Origin: Acidobacteriota bacterium | GTDB lineage: Bacteria > Acidobacteriota > Vicinamibacteria > Vicinamibacterales > 2-12-FULL-66-21 | Assembly (NCBI GenBank): GCA_020200195.1 | Contig: JAIVJE010000455.1 | Coordinates: 1 to 7,373, forward strand | DNA: 7,373 nt | Reading direction: 5' to 3' | Part shown: positions 5,067-7,373 of the stretch, piece after piece | Layout: every line of letters starts with the position of its first letter | How positions within the stretch are numbered: position 1 is the stretch's first letter | Made by a program: the position numbers and the translations under genes | Notes under the pieces: generated by a model | The model's input: only the letters and a program-made list of their open reading frames with translations | Told to the model about the DNA's origin: nothing | Database searches by the model: none

Positions 5067-7130
5067 TTACCGCACCCGCCGGTAGGTCAGGTTTCCAGAC
5101 TGCTGCTCGGTCTCGAATGAGGCCGGCCACCCGCTGCCATCGAGCCGCAGAGTGCTGCGGAACGACGCGTTGTTCCGTCGCGTGTCGAGCGTGTACACGC
5201 GAACCGGCACAGAACGACCGGCGACGTCCGCCGTGGCATCAGGCGCCCGCTCGACGTCGACGGTCGCGTCCAGCAGGTTCACCGCATTCCCCAGCTCCAA
5301 GTCGGAGCGCTGAAGCCTGAGGTGCCCCCCAACGGTCAACCCCTTCAGGCGTTCCGACAGAAGCAGTTGCGTCGCGACCATCGGAGATCCGATGACGCCA
5401 GGCTGCAAGCGCGGATCTCCCTTGGAAATGTCGAGTGTGGCTTGGCCATCGGGCCAGTTCCGATTCAACTGAAGCGTCTCGACTCGACCAGTCGTATCGA
5501 GAACCAGGCGCAGTGAAACGGTCGCCTCGTTCAGCGGCTCGGATATGGCCTGCGCCGCGAGCAGTCTTCGGCCGTCCGGGAGTTTCTTCAGGACGACACG
5601 CTCTGCGCCGTCAGGTATGCCCTCGAAGCTCGCGTCGTACTCGGCGTAGAACTCGGCGCCATCACCTGGAAACGCCGGCATGGCGGCAAAGCTTGCGGTG
5701 CGCCTGGAGTAGGAATCCGCCAGTTCGTTCAGCATCCGTTGCAGTTCCGCCGCCGGCAGCCAGCGACCCCGAATCATGACGCCCGCGAGCCGCGCGACAT
5801 TCGCCACATCGTCCAGCGGGTTGCCGTCCACCAGCAAAAGGTCGGCACGGCGTCCCGGTTCGACCGTGCCGAAATCGGCAAGGCCGTCGAGGAACTCGGC
5901 CGCGTCGCGCGTGCCTGCGCGGATGGCTTCGTACGGGGTGAGGCCAGCGGCGACCAGGTTGCGCAGTTCCTCATGGATCGAAAACCCTGGCGCGACAAAC
6001 GGGTTGGGCGTATCCGTCCCGAGCAGTATTCGCGCGTGCGCCCGGTGCAGGGATGACACGAGTGCATTGCGAAGAGTATCGCCGCGTCGTTGCAGCTCCC
6101 AGTCGCGCGCGGTACGATCCCGCATGCGAAAGTCCTTGGTCGGATCCCATCCCGCGCGCAGGCGCGGAGGCACGAAGCGCATCTCGGGGCGCGCGAGCAG
6201 CGTGGCAGCCTCGGTGGACGGCACGAACTTCTGCGCCACGACGAGGGTCACGCTGTTCCAGACGCCGGCCCTTGCGGTCGCTGTGGCAACGGTGGAAAAT
6301 CGCCCCTCGTCTACATATGCCGGCAGCTGCCGCAACAGACGGCGATCCGATGCGCCGATGAGCGGCGAGGACGCGGTTTGTGTCGCCTCGAAATATCCGG
6401 TCAGGTGTTCGATCGACGCCTGCTTCGCGTCCAGTGCGGCGTCGAGGCCCGCCGCGGCCGGCACGTGTCCGACCACCTTGATGCCGTGCCGCCCGGCCGC
6501 AGCGAAGAGCGCCGCATAGGCCTCTCGCGACAGCATGCTGTACACCTTCACGAAGTCGTAACCCGCCCGTTTCTGGTCAGCCACCACTCGCTCGGCCTCT
6601 TCAGGGGTTTCGACGACGACGCTGGTGTTCCAGATTGGCGGCGTACCATCGATGAGGGGGCCGGTCGTGTAGATCGTGGGACCCAGGCGCTCGCCTGATG
6701 CGATCTCGCGGCGCCACGTCAGGTGACGCGGCGCGCCCCACATGTTGCGCACCGTCGTCACGCCGTTGGCCACGAACAGCATCAGCGTTCGCTGGTCCCA
6801 GAGGTGGACGTGCATGTCGGCGAGCCCGGGCATCATGAACTTGCCGCGGCCATCGATCCGCTCGGCGCCGGAGGGCACCGCGACTTCGGCTGACGAGGCG
6901 ACGGCGGCGATCCGTCCATCGACCACCAGAACGGTCTGATCGTGGAGAACGCGCTCTCGATCCATTGGCACCACGGTGGCATGCTCGAACGCCAGCGTCT
7001 GCGAAACGGCCGGGCGCAGAGCGACGGCGGCGCGCCCGGGCCCCTCTGTGGCAGTGACGAGCACGAGGAGCGCGCTAGCCGCCCTGATTCCGGAGACTTG
7101 CAACGAATGAGTCAAGGTTCGAGTCAACAT
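5067..7130 (-). CDS. Exported amidohydrolase with additional C-terminal beta-rich domain
   Basis: The protein is 687 residues from ATG 7130. The frame is open to 7271, but the added 47 residues are not signal-like, whereas the ATG at 7130 begins a plausible Sec signal (hydrophobic AASALLVLVTA, residues 17-27) and has a weak G-rich site 7 nt upstream. The metal-ligand pattern is complete: His107/His109 (HVH), Lys195 (FVKVY), His222 (GHVP), His242 (EHL) and Asp373 (GTDTPNP). The domain closes normally with VEPGRRADLLLVDGNPLDD and RGRWLPAAELQRML, ending near residue 465. Residues ~480-687 form a second domain of alternating hydrophobic/polar strands (for example VVLKKLPDGRRLLAAQAI and VSLRLVLDTTGRVETLQL) that I cannot assign; it recalls lipoprotein-carrier-like or DUF3108-like beta sheets, but this is only an impression. 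Ordinary members end at about 430-480 residues. It is first gene of a two-gene operon with a paralogue. A periplasmic peptidase or amidase role is inferred; this is the only intact amidohydrolase in the window. Confidence 0.87.
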   Translation of the reverse strand: MLTRTLTHSLQVSGIRAASALLVLVTATEGPGRAAVALRPAVSQTLAFEHATVVPMDRERVLHDQTVLVVDGRIAAVASSAEVAVPSGAERIDGRGKFMMPGLADMHVHLWDQRTLMLFVANGVTTVRNMWGAPRHLTWRREIASGERLGPTIYTTGPLIDGTPPIWNTSVVVETPEEAERVVADQKRAGYDFVKVYSMLSREAYAALFAAAGRHGIKVVGHVPAAAGLDAALDAKQASIEHLTGYFEATQTASSPLIGASDRRLLRQLPAYVDEGRFSTVATATARAGVWNSVTLVVAQKFVPSTEAATLLARPEMRFVPPRLRAGWDPTKDFRMRDRTARDWELQRRGDTLRNALVSSLHRAHARILLGTDTPNPFVAPGFSIHEELRNLVAAGLTPYEAIRAGTRDAAEFLDGLADFGTVEPGRRADLLLVDGNPLDDVANVARLAGVMIRGRWLPAAELQRMLNELADSYSRRTASFAAMPAFPGDGAEFYAEYDASFEGIPDGAERVVLKKLPDGRRLLAAQAISEPLNEATVSLRLVLDTTGRVETLQLNRNWPDGQATLDISKGDPRLQPGVIGSPMVATQLLLSERLKGLTVGGHLRLQRSDLELGNAVNLLDATVDVERAPDATADVAGRSVPVRVYTLDTRRNNASFRSTLRLDGSGWPASFETEQQSGNLTYRRVR

Positions 7131-7373
7131 GTCTGGGCCCCCGCACAGCGAAGCCTTGAGTGACGAGGCCCTAGCCCGCATTATTCGTGAAGGGGTCGAG
7201 TTCGGTATCAGGGCGTTGTGATGGTAGCGCAAAGCCGCAATGACACGGTGACCGCGACGAGGGGGAGGCATGCGCGACGCGGAAGCACGGAGACGGCGGC
7301 CACGACGATGACGCGAAGACAGCTCCGCTGTGATGACCGACGGCGAGCGACCGGAGATCGGATGGTTAGCCGG
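7131..7373 (-). promoter_or_regulatory. Upstream region of the minus-strand amidohydrolase operon
   Basis: These 243 bases contain no supportable gene. On the minus strand, AATAAT at 7185-7180 matches a -10 element at five of six positions and would give a leader of about 40 nt before ATG 7130, but no convincing -35 hexamer lies 16-18 nt upstream of it. No operator-like palindrome or riboswitch fold is evident. Short open frames running off the right edge are too small to call. Confidence 0.2.

Noticed and set aside
7131..7271. 47-codon N-terminal extension of the large minus-strand amidohydrolase
   Set aside because: The start at 7130 gives a signal peptide; the extension would bury it and carries no conserved pattern.
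7261..7373. Tiny plus-strand ORF at 7270 behind GGGGGAGG, overlapping by ATGA an ORF open to the window end
   Set aside because: The G-rich site is only 1 nt from the ATG, the first ORF is 13 Arg-rich codons, and the second has only 22 visible codons, so a divergent gene cannot be supported.

Overview
This window is high-GC bacterial DNA with no RNA genes, mobile elements, CRISPR arrays or clear repeats. The best guess for its source is an Acidobacteriota, possibly the Vicinamibacteria lineage. The reasons are the style of the TonB-dependent receptor (large extracellular loops with acidic Ca-binding-like stretches) and the density of exported amidohydrolases beside it. Gemmatimonadota and related soil phyla cannot be excluded, because no phylogenetic marker is present.

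Plus strand, 1-3815: the C-terminal 459 residues of a TonB-dependent outer-membrane receptor (1-1381), a lipoprotein-type amidohydrolase (1387-2598), and a Tat-type M19 membrane-dipeptidase homologue (GTG start at 2667, stop at 3815). The genes are almost contiguous and look like one operon. The amidohydrolase is damaged. Its reading frame breaks right after the last metal-binding Asp motif, about 75 residues typical of the family are absent, and what looks like its original C-terminal tail lies in another frame at 2561-2665, ending one base before the dipeptidase start.

Minus strand, 7130-3465: a 687-residue exported amidohydrolase with an extra C-terminal beta-rich domain (7130-5067), then, 27 nt downstream, a paralogous amidohydrolase starting at GTG 5039 behind a good ribosome binding site. 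The second protein is family-like to about residue 403. There it meets the end of the convergent dipeptidase gene and runs on as 117 codons antisense to it, so its native C-terminus is missing as well.

Functionally, the set reads as a nutrient-scavenging locus: an outer-membrane importer plus three metal-dependent amidohydrolases and a dipeptidase-like protein, all with export signals. Processing of small peptides or acylated/cyclised amino acids in the periplasm is the natural inference, but the substrates cannot be read from sequence. The main oddities are the two C-terminal truncations on either side of 2560-3830 (real rearrangement or assembly chimera) and an M19 protein that has lost half of the canonical dinuclear metal site while keeping the other half.
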